Shown here piece by piece: positions 1 through 7,094 of a stretch of DNA of 20,057 bases. The number at the start of each line of letters is the position of its first letter. Position 1 is the stretch's first letter. Made by a program: the position numbers and the translations under genes. The notes under the pieces are model-generated. The model was not told where the DNA came from, did not search any database, and was given only the letters and a program-made list of their open reading frames with translations. The DNA lies in the IMG/VR virus record IMGVR_UViG_3300020173_000591, positions 1 through 20,057 of that record. One strand, 5' to 3'. This stretch comes from a virus.

Positions 1-385
1 CAACACCATTATACTTGTTCAATAGAGAATCGAACTCTGCAACTCTATCTGAACCAACAACCATTACGATTGATTTGTGTCCTTTGTTGTGTAGTGAGAC
101 TGCAATCTCAAACACATTTCTTGCTTTGTCTACAACAATGTTCCGTGAATGTTTTGGGAACATATTCTTCATATATGCAACTTTTTTAGAATACGGTAGT
201 GGATCTTTCTTTGCGTTTTCAGAGTGACTTGCGAACACATAGTAAGGTGCGCCAGGGTTCTTCTTTGCCTGTGTCGCAACAGCTTCTAATAGTTTTTCAT
301 GCCCTGTGGTTGGTGGATTGAATCTACCAAAAGTGAATACACAAGTATCCCCACGAGCCTCTCTAATGTCCTTAAAAGTTTTCAT
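1..385 (-). CDS. Partial HIGH-type nucleotidyltransferase (NMNAT/cytidylyltransferase-like)
   Basis: The 3' part of this gene lies beyond the window; 128 codons are visible, starting at ATG 385. Residues 17-29 read FTFGRFNPPTTGH, the GxFxPxxxGH signature of the nucleotidylyltransferase superfamily, with TTGH in place of HxGH. A later VVGSDR segment also fits that fold. Such enzymes transfer an NMP group from an NTP, for example in NAD, CoA or CDP-alcohol synthesis; the substrate cannot be read here. The start overlaps the stop of the preceding gene in an ATGA junction, so it is the last visible member of a four-gene coupled operon. The N-terminus MKTFKDIREA resembles the T4 internal-protein capsid-targeting peptide with an IRE cleavage site. 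Family call firm, substrate unknown. Confidence 0.8.
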   Translation of the reverse strand, partial: MKTFKDIREARGDTCVFTFGRFNPPTTGHEKLLEAVATQAKKNPGAPYYVFASHSENAKKDPLPYSKKVAYMKNMFPKHSRNIVVDKARNVFEIAVSLHNKGHKSIVMVVGSDRVAEFDSLLNKYNGV

Positions 386-777
386 TGTTCACTACCCAAT
401 TCTCTTGCCTTTTTAAGTCTTTCCAACTCATCCTTCTTTAACTTTATAATAAGTTTTTTTGCAATCTTTTTAATCGCAGCACCCTTCTTAGAAACAATTC
501 TATCATCAAGTGCCTGTCTTTGCATTAAAGGAAGATTTGCATAATCCTGTTTATCCATACCAGCAAACTTTTTAATAATTATCTGTTTCGCAGCTTTGTT
601 TGCTCTCTGTTGAATTTTTGAATTAGTCGCCAACTTCTTTTTTGATCTGGCAATTTTTGCCTGAACAGCAGGGTTCTTCATCATTTTTTTCATTCGCAAA
701 CCCATTTTTCTTCGTTGAGAAACAGACAAAGCTTTTCTCTCAATAAGTTCTAACATTAGGTCGTCAAATGTTTTCAT
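382..777 (-). CDS. Small highly basic protein, possible packaged internal protein
   Basis: 131 residues, very rich in lysine and arginine throughout (for example RRKMGLRMKKMMKN near residues 22-35 and repeated KK pairs to the C-terminus). It is predicted to be helical, with no membrane segment and no enzyme motif that I recognise. It resembles conserved basic hypothetical proteins that I remember from marine T4-like phages. The start ATG at 777 overlaps the upstream stop (ATGA) and the 3' end overlaps the next gene's start in the same way. The N-terminus MKTFDDLMLELIE matches the MKT-aromatic opening of T4 internal proteins and offers an LIE site at residues 11-13. Its basic charge suits a DNA-associated protein carried in the capsid. 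The role is inferred. Confidence 0.75.
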   Translation of the reverse strand: MKTFDDLMLELIERKALSVSQRRKMGLRMKKMMKNPAVQAKIARSKKKLATNSKIQQRANKAAKQIIIKKFAGMDKQDYANLPLMQRQALDDRIVSKKGAAIKKIAKKLIIKLKKDELERLKKARELGSEQ

Positions 778-1067
778 TTCATTAAAGCCTTTGCTGTATC
801 TAACGCCTTCTTTGCATTTGGGTGCTTTGGATTAATATTTACAATATCACCATTTACAAAATCGGAGATATTTGCAGATTTACCAAGAGCCTTTATTGCC
901 TTATGAAGTGGATCTTTTGGATCAAAATTCACTTCAAAATTTGGTTTACCTCTAACTTCTACCCAACTACTCTCACCAGTTTTCCACATCTTCAACACAT
1001 CTTGATTCTTTCCACGAACCAGTTGTAACTTAATACCCTCTTTAAGAAAAAATGAAAGTGGTCTCAT
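774..1067 (-). CDS. Hypothetical 97-aa protein of the cargo-like operon
   Basis: 97 residues with no recognised domain. The N-terminus MRPLSFFLKEG has the aromatic-rich short helix followed by LKE and glycine seen in T4 capsid-targeting peptides. The rest is a mixed alpha/beta sequence with a central segment MWKTGESSWVEVRGKPNF that looks like two beta strands, and a lysine-rich helical C-terminus. The ATG at 1067 overlaps the stop of the DUF6267-like gene and the stop overlaps the next start, so its synthesis is probably coupled to both neighbours. The reading frame is supported by this tight packing. No function can be assigned. Confidence 0.75.
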   Translation of the reverse strand: MRPLSFFLKEGIKLQLVRGKNQDVLKMWKTGESSWVEVRGKPNFEVNFDPKDPLHKAIKALGKSANISDFVNGDIVNINPKHPNAKKALDTAKALMK

Positions 1068-2308
1068 TTATCCCACGCCTTGATTGCAGTAAAGTTATTG
1101 AAACTAAATTCCATTCTATCCACAAGTTTTACTGCATTACCAGAAATTCTATCAATTGCAACATACCCTTCTGGGTTTACAACTTTAAAACCATTTTCAG
1201 TTTTAATAAAAGTTCCAATACTCTTTACAGTATTTAGTTTCTTTACAATACCCATCTTAGCTTCTACGATATGGTTTTGAAACTCAATAATATTAGATAG
1301 GTTTACAATATGTTTCTTTAGTTCACGAACTATTTCTTTTTTATTATTTTCTACTTCTTGTTTTTTAACAGGAGTTTTTAGTTTGCCAATCTTTTTATTA
1401 AACACCTCTTCAACCCAAGAAATATATCCTTGAGCATGTTTCTTTGGATTAGTAATCTTCTGTCCCTTTCTCACCATACTATTATTGTATGTCTTGAGAG
1501 AAGCACCAGAAAAATCACCAGTGAAACTATTTTGAATTGTAAGAAAACCAGTAAGAAGTTGGGAATTAATTTTTCTGAATGTAGAACCAGCCATAGACAA
1601 GTGTGAAGTTACAACTTCTGTTTCTTTTTCAGTCATTGTTGCTTTACCAGAAACATCTTTATAGGTTGCATCGTCCATCCAAACTGTAGATGGTTTCTGC
1701 AATCCTTTGATATTTGCACCAAAAGAGGCCTTCATGTCTTGGAGTGTTTTGCCTGTATATGTGGTGTGCCACACTACACCAATCTTTGCATTATTGATTT
1801 GTTTACCCAATTCTGAGTTCGCATCAACTGCATATACAATTGTGTTTGGTTGGAATGTTAGGAAAGATTTACCATCAATAGTTTCTGTAGAAACATCATC
1901 AGTAAACATCAAGTCACCTTGAAGAACACCTGTGATACCCAACTTAGAAAACTCTGCAAGTGCAATCTTAAACTTAGAGTTCAATGCACCAGACAATCCG
2001 TCTGCATCAATCTCTGCGTTTGACTTGTAAAGTTTTGGTTCTATATTAAATACTGATTTCTTTGCAACAAAGAACCGTCCATCTTCTGGATCAATTCCAG
2101 CAAAGATAGCAGGAGCTCCATCCCACTTTACAGTCATGTTTACAGAAGAACGAGAAGAACCGGCCAACATGTCACGCAAAGACTGAATAAAGTTGATAGC
2201 AGCTCGGCCGCCATCAACTCCGAAATTTAGAATTTCGTCCTCTATGTGTTCTAGGTGTAGGTTTTTCCCACCTTTATCTTCGGTGAGAAAACTTGAAAAT
2301 TTTAACAT
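1064..2308 (-). CDS. DUF6267-like protein; predicted ligase-type nucleotidyltransferase
   Basis: 414 residues. It matches a conserved family of marine T4-like phages that I know as DUF6267, with no function that I know of. I see motifs in the order of ATP-dependent ligases and capping enzymes: KWDG at 61-64 (motif I, candidate nucleotidyl lysine K61), VLQGDLMF at 128-135 (like the xGEL of motif III), FQPNTIVYAV at 152-161 (motif IIIa), PEGYV at 379-383 (motif IV, EGxV) and AVKLVDRMEF at 392-401 (motif V). About 220 residues separate IIIa from IV, much longer than usual, holding a lysine-rich helical stretch near 285-360. The N-terminus MLKFSSFLTED carries an LTE prohead-protease-like site. 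It is first in a four-gene operon behind an early/late promoter pair; its own Shine-Dalgarno is weak. Family membership is from memory; ligase chemistry is inferred. Confidence 0.8.
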   Translation of the reverse strand: MLKFSSFLTEDKGGKNLHLEHIEDEILNFGVDGGRAAINFIQSLRDMLAGSSRSSVNMTVKWDGAPAIFAGIDPEDGRFFVAKKSVFNIEPKLYKSNAEIDADGLSGALNSKFKIALAEFSKLGITGVLQGDLMFTDDVSTETIDGKSFLTFQPNTIVYAVDANSELGKQINNAKIGVVWHTTYTGKTLQDMKASFGANIKGLQKPSTVWMDDATYKDVSGKATMTEKETEVVTSHLSMAGSTFRKINSQLLTGFLTIQNSFTGDFSGASLKTYNNSMVRKGQKITNPKKHAQGYISWVEEVFNKKIGKLKTPVKKQEVENNKKEIVRELKKHIVNLSNIIEFQNHIVEAKMGIVKKLNTVKSIGTFIKTENGFKVVNPEGYVAIDRISGNAVKLVDRMEFSFNNFTAIKAWDK

Positions 2309-2344
2309 GTGGCACAGTTTCCATTAGTACAAATAGGTTTATAC

Positions 2345-2352
2345 TATTTATA
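2345..2352 (-). promoter_or_regulatory. T4-type late promoter (TATAAATA) for the cargo-like operon
   Basis: The minus strand reads TATAAATA exactly, the T4 late consensus recognised by the gp55 sigma factor with gp33 and the gp45 clamp. It sits about 37 bases before the ATG at 2308, giving a short leader. Late expression fits genes whose products would enter the head. Confidence 0.75.
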
Positions 2353-2378
2353 ATAACACAACTATTCACAAATGTCAA
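2350..2378 (-). promoter_or_regulatory. Sigma70-like promoter overlapping the late promoter
   Basis: The minus strand has TTGACA (2378-2373), a 17-base spacer and TATTAT (2355-2350). The -10 box shares three bases with the adjoining TATAAATA. It overlaps the end of the upstream 74-aa gene and would fire before the late sigma factor is made. Confidence 0.65.
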
Positions 2379-2586
2379 TAGTGTTACCTTTTATAAATTT
2401 AGGAAGAGGCCTGTCTCCAAAGGGTTTGTTTTTAGTAATTCGTTCTGATAACAACTCTGCCTGTTCTTTTGTATTAAATGAACACACGATATCATTTGAT
2501 GGAAACTCTACGACTTCCCACCTGTTACCATTTTTATTTACAAAGTATTTTGGACTTTTATACTTTGATGTCCGAAAATTTCTCAT
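2362..2586 (-). CDS. Hypothetical 74-aa protein downstream of gp41
   Basis: The likely start is the ATG at 2586, preceded by GGAAAG about ten bases upstream; earlier in-frame codons lie deep inside the helicase gene and are not favoured. The gene overlaps the helicase 3' end by 29 bases in another frame. The 74-residue product begins MRNFRTSKYKSPKYFV and has alternating hydrophobic strands around WEVVEFPSNDIVCSF followed by a helix KEQAELLSERI. No signal peptide or membrane segment is visible and I do not recognise the family. A promoter-like TTGACA-N17-TATGAT lies about 107 bases upstream, inside the helicase gene. Confidence 0.65.
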   Translation of the reverse strand: MRNFRTSKYKSPKYFVNKNGNRWEVVEFPSNDIVCSFNTKEQAELLSERITKNKPFGDRPLPKFIKGNTIDICE

Positions 2587-3970
2587 AAGTCTTGTTCTTT
2601 CCAAGACCCACTCCGAAAGTTGTTTTATCAAATGCTGGGGTGTCATCTTCTTGTCCACTGTCAATAATGTCATTTTGTGCTTCCTGTTCGCAATCATATA
2701 GTTTCATTCTAGCTCTGTCAATTCCTATAACAAATCTCTTGTTGGTGCCAGGATCATTATAACGATTCTTCAGTTGTTTCACCATTATCTGGTTGAGACT
2801 TTCCAAATCTTCTGTTGATATAAGTGCAAACATGAGGTCAGCCGTAGCAGGCAAACCAAAACTTTCTGATGTATCTTCCAAGCCCACATCTGAACTGGCG
2901 AACCCACCTCTAGTTGTTTGTGTTGCCGACATAATCGGTACATTATTTTCAACTGCAAGGCCCCTAAGTTCCTCTGCAATTGCTTTGATATAAAAATATG
3001 ATCCAACATTTGCATTCCCCTTAAATCTAGATGATGAACAGATATTCAAATAATCAATAAAGATAATATCTGGTCTGAACGACTTCTTTAGAGCCAGTTC
3101 CTTAATTAAACTTCTGAAATGTCCAGAGTGAGCAGATGCAGTTGGGTATTCTTTGATAATCAACTTTCCGTTGGTCTTTGTTTGAATTTTGGAGAGGCGA
3201 TCAGTAAACATTTTCTTTGGTAACTCATGTAAGTCATCCATAGTAATGTTCATAAGGTTCGCATCAATTCTTTCTGCAATCCGTTCCTCTGCCATCTCCA
3301 TTGTGATGTATAGAACATTCTTACCTTGCATGAGGGTTGACGCAGCCATGTGACACATGAATAACGATTTACCAACACCAGTTCCAGCAAGGGCAATGTT
3401 CAAAGTTTTTTGTGGGAGTCCACCTTTGGTGATCTTGTTAAAGTATTCCAAGTCGAACTCTAATTTTTCTTCTTTTCTATGGTAGAACTCAAATCGTTCC
3501 TCACCATCTTCTACATAATCGTGTCCAACACTCTGATCAAAAGCAACTGATAAAGCCTCTGATAGGATGGATGGTATTGCTTCTGAAGTATGTGTTTTAT
3601 CCTTTCCCTCAATAATCTGAATACCACTAAGGATAGCATTGTAGACTGCTTTATCCTTACAAAACTTTTCTGTTGTATCCACCAACCACTGCATATCAAC
3701 ATCTGCATCAGACAGGGTTTCAACGATATCAACAACTCTTTTAAATTGTTCTTCTGTTAAATCTTTTCGATTGTCCAGTTCAATGGACAAAGATTCTTTT
3801 GTTGGTTGATTTCCATACTTTTCAATAAACTTGGAAATCTCTTCAAACACAACTCTTTCGTGTAGGTCTGAAAAATACTCTGGTTTAATAAATGGAAGAA
3901 CCTTACGAGCATAAGGTTCATTCTTTACGAGATTAGATAGTGTTGTTCTTTCAATTGTCTGTATTGACAT
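2558..3970 (-). CDS. 41: Replicative DNA helicase, T4 gp41-like (DnaB family)
   Basis: 470 residues, close to T4 gp41 (475). This is the hexameric 5'-3' helicase that moves along the lagging strand and works with primase. The C-terminal RecA-like core has Walker A GTGVGKS at 196-202, an acidic segment ITMEMAEERIAERI at 222-235, Walker B IIFIDYLNI at 302-310, and a later SATQTTRGG loop typical of DnaB motif H3. The N-terminal region is helical, as in DnaB-family N domains. Gene order uvsX, gp40-like, gp41 is the T4 order. The start ATG at 3970 has AAGGAAG upstream and overlaps the preceding gene by 20 bases. No primase (gp61) gene is visible beside it. Confidence 0.95.
   Translation of the reverse strand: MSIQTIERTTLSNLVKNEPYARKVLPFIKPEYFSDLHERVVFEEISKFIEKYGNQPTKESLSIELDNRKDLTEEQFKRVVDIVETLSDADVDMQWLVDTTEKFCKDKAVYNAILSGIQIIEGKDKTHTSEAIPSILSEALSVAFDQSVGHDYVEDGEERFEFYHRKEEKLEFDLEYFNKITKGGLPQKTLNIALAGTGVGKSLFMCHMAASTLMQGKNVLYITMEMAEERIAERIDANLMNITMDDLHELPKKMFTDRLSKIQTKTNGKLIIKEYPTASAHSGHFRSLIKELALKKSFRPDIIFIDYLNICSSSRFKGNANVGSYFYIKAIAEELRGLAVENNVPIMSATQTTRGGFASSDVGLEDTSESFGLPATADLMFALISTEDLESLNQIMVKQLKNRYNDPGTNKRFVIGIDRARMKLYDCEQEAQNDIIDSGQEDDTPAFDKTTFGVGLGKNKTYEKFSDIKV
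2693..2721 (-). promoter_or_regulatory. Candidate intragenic promoter ahead of the 74-aa gene
   Basis: TTGACA, 17 bases and TATGAT lie in the 3' part of the helicase gene, about 107 bases before the 74-aa gene start. The distance is almost the same as for the sites ahead of gp41 and the DruA-like gene. Confidence 0.35.
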
Positions 3971-4283
3971 ATTGTAAATTATCTTCCTTTAACTGTCGTT
4001 CTAAGATGATGGTGAGAATATCACCAATGAGATTCTTAAAGTCCATATCTTCTTGTAATTGTTCTTCTGTATAACCACCTGAGTATATCACATCATAATG
4101 AAATGTCAAGGGCATTTCGCCACTTTCTGTCTCTTCACCAAATTCTACTTTACCATACTTATAGATAATGTCTTTATAATCTTGGGCTGTTGGTAGAAGT
4201 TTTATACCTGTCCACTTTTCACCCTCTTGTTTTGAGCTGACATACTCAAAACATCTTTCCAAATCAACTTTAGTCAACTGCAT
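3951..4283 (-). CDS. 40: Small acidic protein in the T4 gene 40 position
   Basis: 110 residues from ATG 4283; a TTG two codons earlier lacks support, while AGAGGTG sits about seven bases before this ATG. The start overlaps the end of uvsX. The position between uvsX and the helicase, the size (T4 gp40 is 114 residues), and a pattern of a beta-rich acidic middle ([15 protein letters not shown]) followed by [16 protein letters not shown] fit the gp40 head-vertex assembly chaperone, which acts with gp20 when the portal vertex is started. There is no catalytic motif. I rely mainly on position and size, so an unrelated small protein remains possible. Confidence 0.6.
   Translation of the reverse strand: MQLTKVDLERCFEYVSSKQEGEKWTGIKLLPTAQDYKDIIYKYGKVEFGEETESGEMPLTFHYDVIYSGGYTEEQLQEDMDFKNLIGDILTIILERQLKEDNLQYVNTDN
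4082..4109 (-). promoter_or_regulatory. Candidate intragenic promoter ahead of gp41
   Basis: TTGACA, a 16-base spacer and TATACT lie inside the gp40-like gene, about 112 bases before the helicase start. The match is good but it overlaps coding sequence, so it could be chance. It gains weight because similar sites precede other genes at the same distance. Confidence 0.35.
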
Positions 4284-5322
4284 CTTCAATCACCTCTTCT
4301 ACTACTGCCTTCTGTCCGTATTTAAATTCTTTACCAGCAGCCTCATCCAACTGCGCCATCACTTCTTCAGTAAAGAACTTCTCTGGGTCATTATTGATTG
4401 TTTTACCAAATGTTTTAGTTCCATCCGGCAACTCAATACGAGTAGATACAGATTTAAAGATACCATACTTCAGTGCAAGTTCAAGTAGTCCATAGTATCT
4501 GTCTAGACCACGTTCATACATCAGACGAACATCAACCATCTTGTTTTCGATTGTCAAACGAGACTTAGCATTCTTACAGTGAACGATATTACCAACAACC
4601 TCAGTTCCATCTTTTTCTTTCTTCTTGGAAAGGTATACGATAGATGATGCTGCATACTTCAGTCCAGAACCACCACCCATTTCTTTGGTTGGGAACATAG
4701 AACCAACAACATCATATGTATGGTTTGTTACAACCATAGGAACTTTTGCTTTACCAAGTTTCAAAGTCAACACACGAAATGCAGCCTTGAGAACTTGGGC
4801 CCGTGTCATATCACGAGTTTCTTTACCTTCACTAGTATCCTCTACTTCTTTAGTTGTAGACAACATACCAAGTGAATCCAGACATAACATCATTGGTTTT
4901 CTGTCTGCTTCGTTCTGTTGCAGATATGCATCCAACACTTTAATTGACTGAGTACGAAACTCTTGTACAGTTGTCACTGGAAGAATAACCATACGAGAGG
5001 GGTCGATACCTCTATCAATTACCATCTGTTTAGTGATTGCACTTTCTGATTCAAAATACAAAACGCCTGCATCTGGATTTGAATCCAAAAACGACTTTAC
5101 CATACCCATCACAAAGAAAGTCTTACCAGTTGCAGACTCACCAGCAACAGCAGTAATCTTATTTGATGGAAGTCCACCATAGATACTACCACTTAACAAC
5201 GCATTAAAAATATACGAACCTGTATCAATAAATGAACTTACATCTCCAGCTTCAACGCCTTCTGATACAAGTGCAGCATATTCGTTGCCTGCTGTCTTGG
5301 CAATGTCTTTTAAAAAATCCAT
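4270..5322 (-). CDS. uvsX: UvsX, RecA-like recombinase
   Basis: 350 residues. This is the strand-exchange protein that coats single-stranded DNA for recombination-dependent replication and repair, loaded by UvsY. Walker A is GESATGKT at 61-68; Walker B is [10 protein letters not shown] near 145-154 with D149; an acidic FESESA segment around 90-95 carries the catalytic glutamates. Residues near 217-224 (KEMGGGSG) match the glycine-rich DNA-binding loop L2 region. The start ATG at 5322 overlaps the MazG stop (TAATG), with GGAG about seven bases upstream. T4 UvsX is slightly longer (about 390 residues). Downstream neighbours are the gp40-like and gp41 genes, as in T4. Confidence 0.95.
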   Translation of the reverse strand: MDFLKDIAKTAGNEYAALVSEGVEAGDVSSFIDTGSYIFNALLSGSIYGGLPSNKITAVAGESATGKTFFVMGMVKSFLDSNPDAGVLYFESESAITKQMVIDRGIDPSRMVILPVTTVQEFRTQSIKVLDAYLQQNEADRKPMMLCLDSLGMLSTTKEVEDTSEGKETRDMTRAQVLKAAFRVLTLKLGKAKVPMVVTNHTYDVVGSMFPTKEMGGGSGLKYAASSIVYLSKKKEKDGTEVVGNIVHCKNAKSRLTIENKMVDVRLMYERGLDRYYGLLELALKYGIFKSVSTRIELPDGTKTFGKTINNDPEKFFTEEVMAQLDEAAGKEFKYGQKAVVEEVIEDAVD

Positions 5323-5726
5323 TATATGTCTCCATCACTCCTGTGGTTTGAACGAAACGCCTCAAATCCATCAGGATATCTCGCTTCCAATTTGTCTATA
5401 TTAGTATCTATAACATCTTCCAAAGAGATATTCAGTGCAATACAAGCTTGTACAATGTACCACATAATATCACCAAGTTCACGTTTCATGTGATATTGTG
5501 CATCATCATCCATAGGTTTACCTTGGAAGATACACTTCTTCACAATTTCTGCAAATTCACCACCCTCTGCACTGATACCAATTGCAGCGGTTAGAATGCG
5601 TTCTGGTGAAACACCGAACCCATCAATAACATCTAATGCATCAGAAAACGCCTGTGGATCAGATGATGCATCACTAGTTACAGCGTCTACAAATCTAGCA
5701 TAGTCTAGTAGAAAATTGTTGTCCAT
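5322..5726 (-). CDS. mazG: MazG-like nucleotide pyrophosphohydrolase
   Basis: 134 residues with the all-alpha MazG metal-binding pattern: E54xxE57 in [10 protein letters not shown] and E83xxD86 in [11 protein letters not shown]. The closing segment [13 protein letters not shown] is typical of this family. Members hydrolyse NTPs or dNTPs to monophosphates and pyrophosphate; marine phage MazG has been discussed in connection with (p)ppGpp and with dGTP/dCTP. The 45-residue N-terminal lead is a helical addition without clear motifs. The start at 5726 has GGAG eight bases before it and overlaps the guaC stop (TAATG). Being next to a GMP reductase suggests a shared role in guanine nucleotide balance, which is inference. 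Confidence 0.9.
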   Translation of the reverse strand: MDNNFLLDYARFVDAVTSDASSDPQAFSDALDVIDGFGVSPERILTAAIGISAEGGEFAEIVKKCIFQGKPMDDDAQYHMKRELGDIMWYIVQACIALNISLEDVIDTNIDKLEARYPDGFEAFRSNHRSDGDI

Positions 5727-6793
5727 TATAAATCTCCAAAGATAGTGTTATGAGTGTTATATACTTTAACAAATGTTGTGCATTTTGTCAAGTCTTTTAT
5801 TCGTCTTGCTCCAACATAAGTACAGGACGATCTGATTCCACCAAGAATAGTTTGCACAGTATTAACAATACTTCCTCTGTAGGGAACAATGACTTCCTTT
5901 CCTTCTGCGGCTCTGTAGTCTTTAAGTCCACCGAAATGTTTTTCATTTGCAGTCTCCGAGCTCATACCATAGAATTTTACTCCTACTGGTTCTGGATTGT
6001 CATCTTCCAATATATATTCTCCCCCACCCTCATCGTGACCTGAGAGCATCCCACCGAGCATGACGAAATCTGCACCGCCTCCGAAAGCTTTTGCGATGTC
6101 TCCAGCACATGTGCAACCGCCATCAGCGATAATATGACCACCCAAACCATGAGCAGCATCAGCACACTCAATAACAGACGATAACTGAGGATACCCAACA
6201 CCAGTTTGAATACGAGTAGTACACACACTGCCAGGCCCAATCCCACACTTAACAATATCAGCTCCATTTAAAATCAACTCCTGTGTCATATCACCTGTAA
6301 CAACATTTCCTGCTATGATAACAAGTTCTGGATGATTTAATCTCAACTGATAAATGAAGTTACTAAAGATTTCAGTGTATCCGTTTGCAACATCTACACA
6401 AAGATACTTAACAGCACCATCACTTAGTTCATACACATTCCTAAATTTTAGATAGTCATCATCAGATGAACCAATTGACATTGCAACACCTTCAACTCTA
6501 GTTTCTTTAAGTTCTTGGTTATCAGGGTCAAAGAAACTAACTAATTGGTTTACTGAATATGTCTTTACTAGACATGTAAACAAACCTTGTTCTGCAAGTG
6601 CATCAGCCATTTCAAACGTACCAACACCATCCATGTTAGCGCCCATAATAGGAACACCAACATACTGAAGGCCACTATTTCTAAATTTAGTAATTCGTAC
6701 TAAGTCAACATCTTTTCGGGATTTAAGAGTTGATCTTTTAGGACGAATGAGTACATTAGAAAAGTCTAGTTTGAAATCATCTTCGATTTGCAT
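5726..6793 (-). CDS. guaC: GMP reductase (GuaC), auxiliary metabolic gene
   Basis: 355 residues, close to E. coli GuaC (347) in length and alignable from end to end in memory, beginning with LIRPKRSTLKSR at 15-26. GMP reductase converts GMP to IMP and ammonia with NADPH. The (beta/alpha)8 signature is complete: GIGPGSVCTTR at 184-194 with catalytic Cys191, the phosphate-binding segments ADGG (223-226) and MLGGML (245-250), and FYGMSSE (274-280) leading to the mobile YRAAEGK flap (293-299). CBS domains, usual in IMP dehydrogenase, are absent, which favours GuaC. The start overlaps the upstream stop (TAATG). It appears intact and expressed with replication genes, so it probably recycles host guanine nucleotides; that role is inferred. 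Confidence 0.93.
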   Translation of the reverse strand: MQIEDDFKLDFSNVLIRPKRSTLKSRKDVDLVRITKFRNSGLQYVGVPIMGANMDGVGTFEMADALAEQGLFTCLVKTYSVNQLVSFFDPDNQELKETRVEGVAMSIGSSDDDYLKFRNVYELSDGAVKYLCVDVANGYTEIFSNFIYQLRLNHPELVIIAGNVVTGDMTQELILNGADIVKCGIGPGSVCTTRIQTGVGYPQLSSVIECADAAHGLGGHIIADGGCTCAGDIAKAFGGGADFVMLGGMLSGHDEGGGEYILEDDNPEPVGVKFYGMSSETANEKHFGGLKDYRAAEGKEVIVPYRGSIVNTVQTILGGIRSSCTYVGARRIKDLTKCTTFVKVYNTHNTIFGDL

Positions 6794-7089
6794 TAACTTA
6801 CAAGTCCTTTTTGTGGAAGAGCAATACCACTAGTTTGTGAAGTCCAACCATTTGCAACTTCTTCTGATGTTTCAATGTAATACAAAACAGATGTTTTAGC
6901 AAAATCAAAATTGCCTTTTGGTTCTGTACCTGTCATTGAGATACCATTGACAAGTCCAACTCCTTGTTGTGTAACTTGAACCATTCTTGGTCTATTAATT
7001 ACAATAGAACTGAATGTTTCTTCTACAAACTTTCCTACAATTTCTGCACCGTTATTTAAAACGAGTGTCACTACTGTTCCTTTTTCCAT
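6793..7089 (-). CDS. Sm-like (LSm/Hfq-type) small protein
   Basis: 98 residues. The first 40 residues read like an Sm1 motif: VTLVLNNGAEIVGKFVEETFSSIVINRP has the hydrophobic-x-Leu-x-x-Gly-x-x-x-x-Gly-x-hydrophobic spacing of the bent beta-sheet of LSm proteins. The second half (VLYYIETSEEVANGW) could supply the last strands and a helix. LSm proteins form rings that bind RNA; small Sm-like genes are, as I recall, common in marine T4-like phages next to replication genes. A clear Sm2 motif is not obvious. AAGG lies eight bases before the ATG at 7089. The fold call is moderate; RNA binding is inferred. Confidence 0.7.
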   Translation of the reverse strand: MEKGTVVTLVLNNGAEIVGKFVEETFSSIVINRPRMVQVTQQGVGLVNGISMTGTEPKGNFDFAKTSVLYYIETSEEVANGWTSQTSGIALPQKGLVS

Positions 7090-7094
7090 TTTAT

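Noticed and set aside
2586-2697. A longer 111-aa version of the gene at 2362-2586
   Set aside because: The extra 37 codons lie within the helicase gene and lack a ribosome site, while ATG 2586 has GGAAAG properly placed.
5763-5791. TTGACA with TAAAGT near the end of guaC, upstream of mazG
   Set aside because: The -10 match is four of six, and mazG is already coupled to guaC through TAATG.
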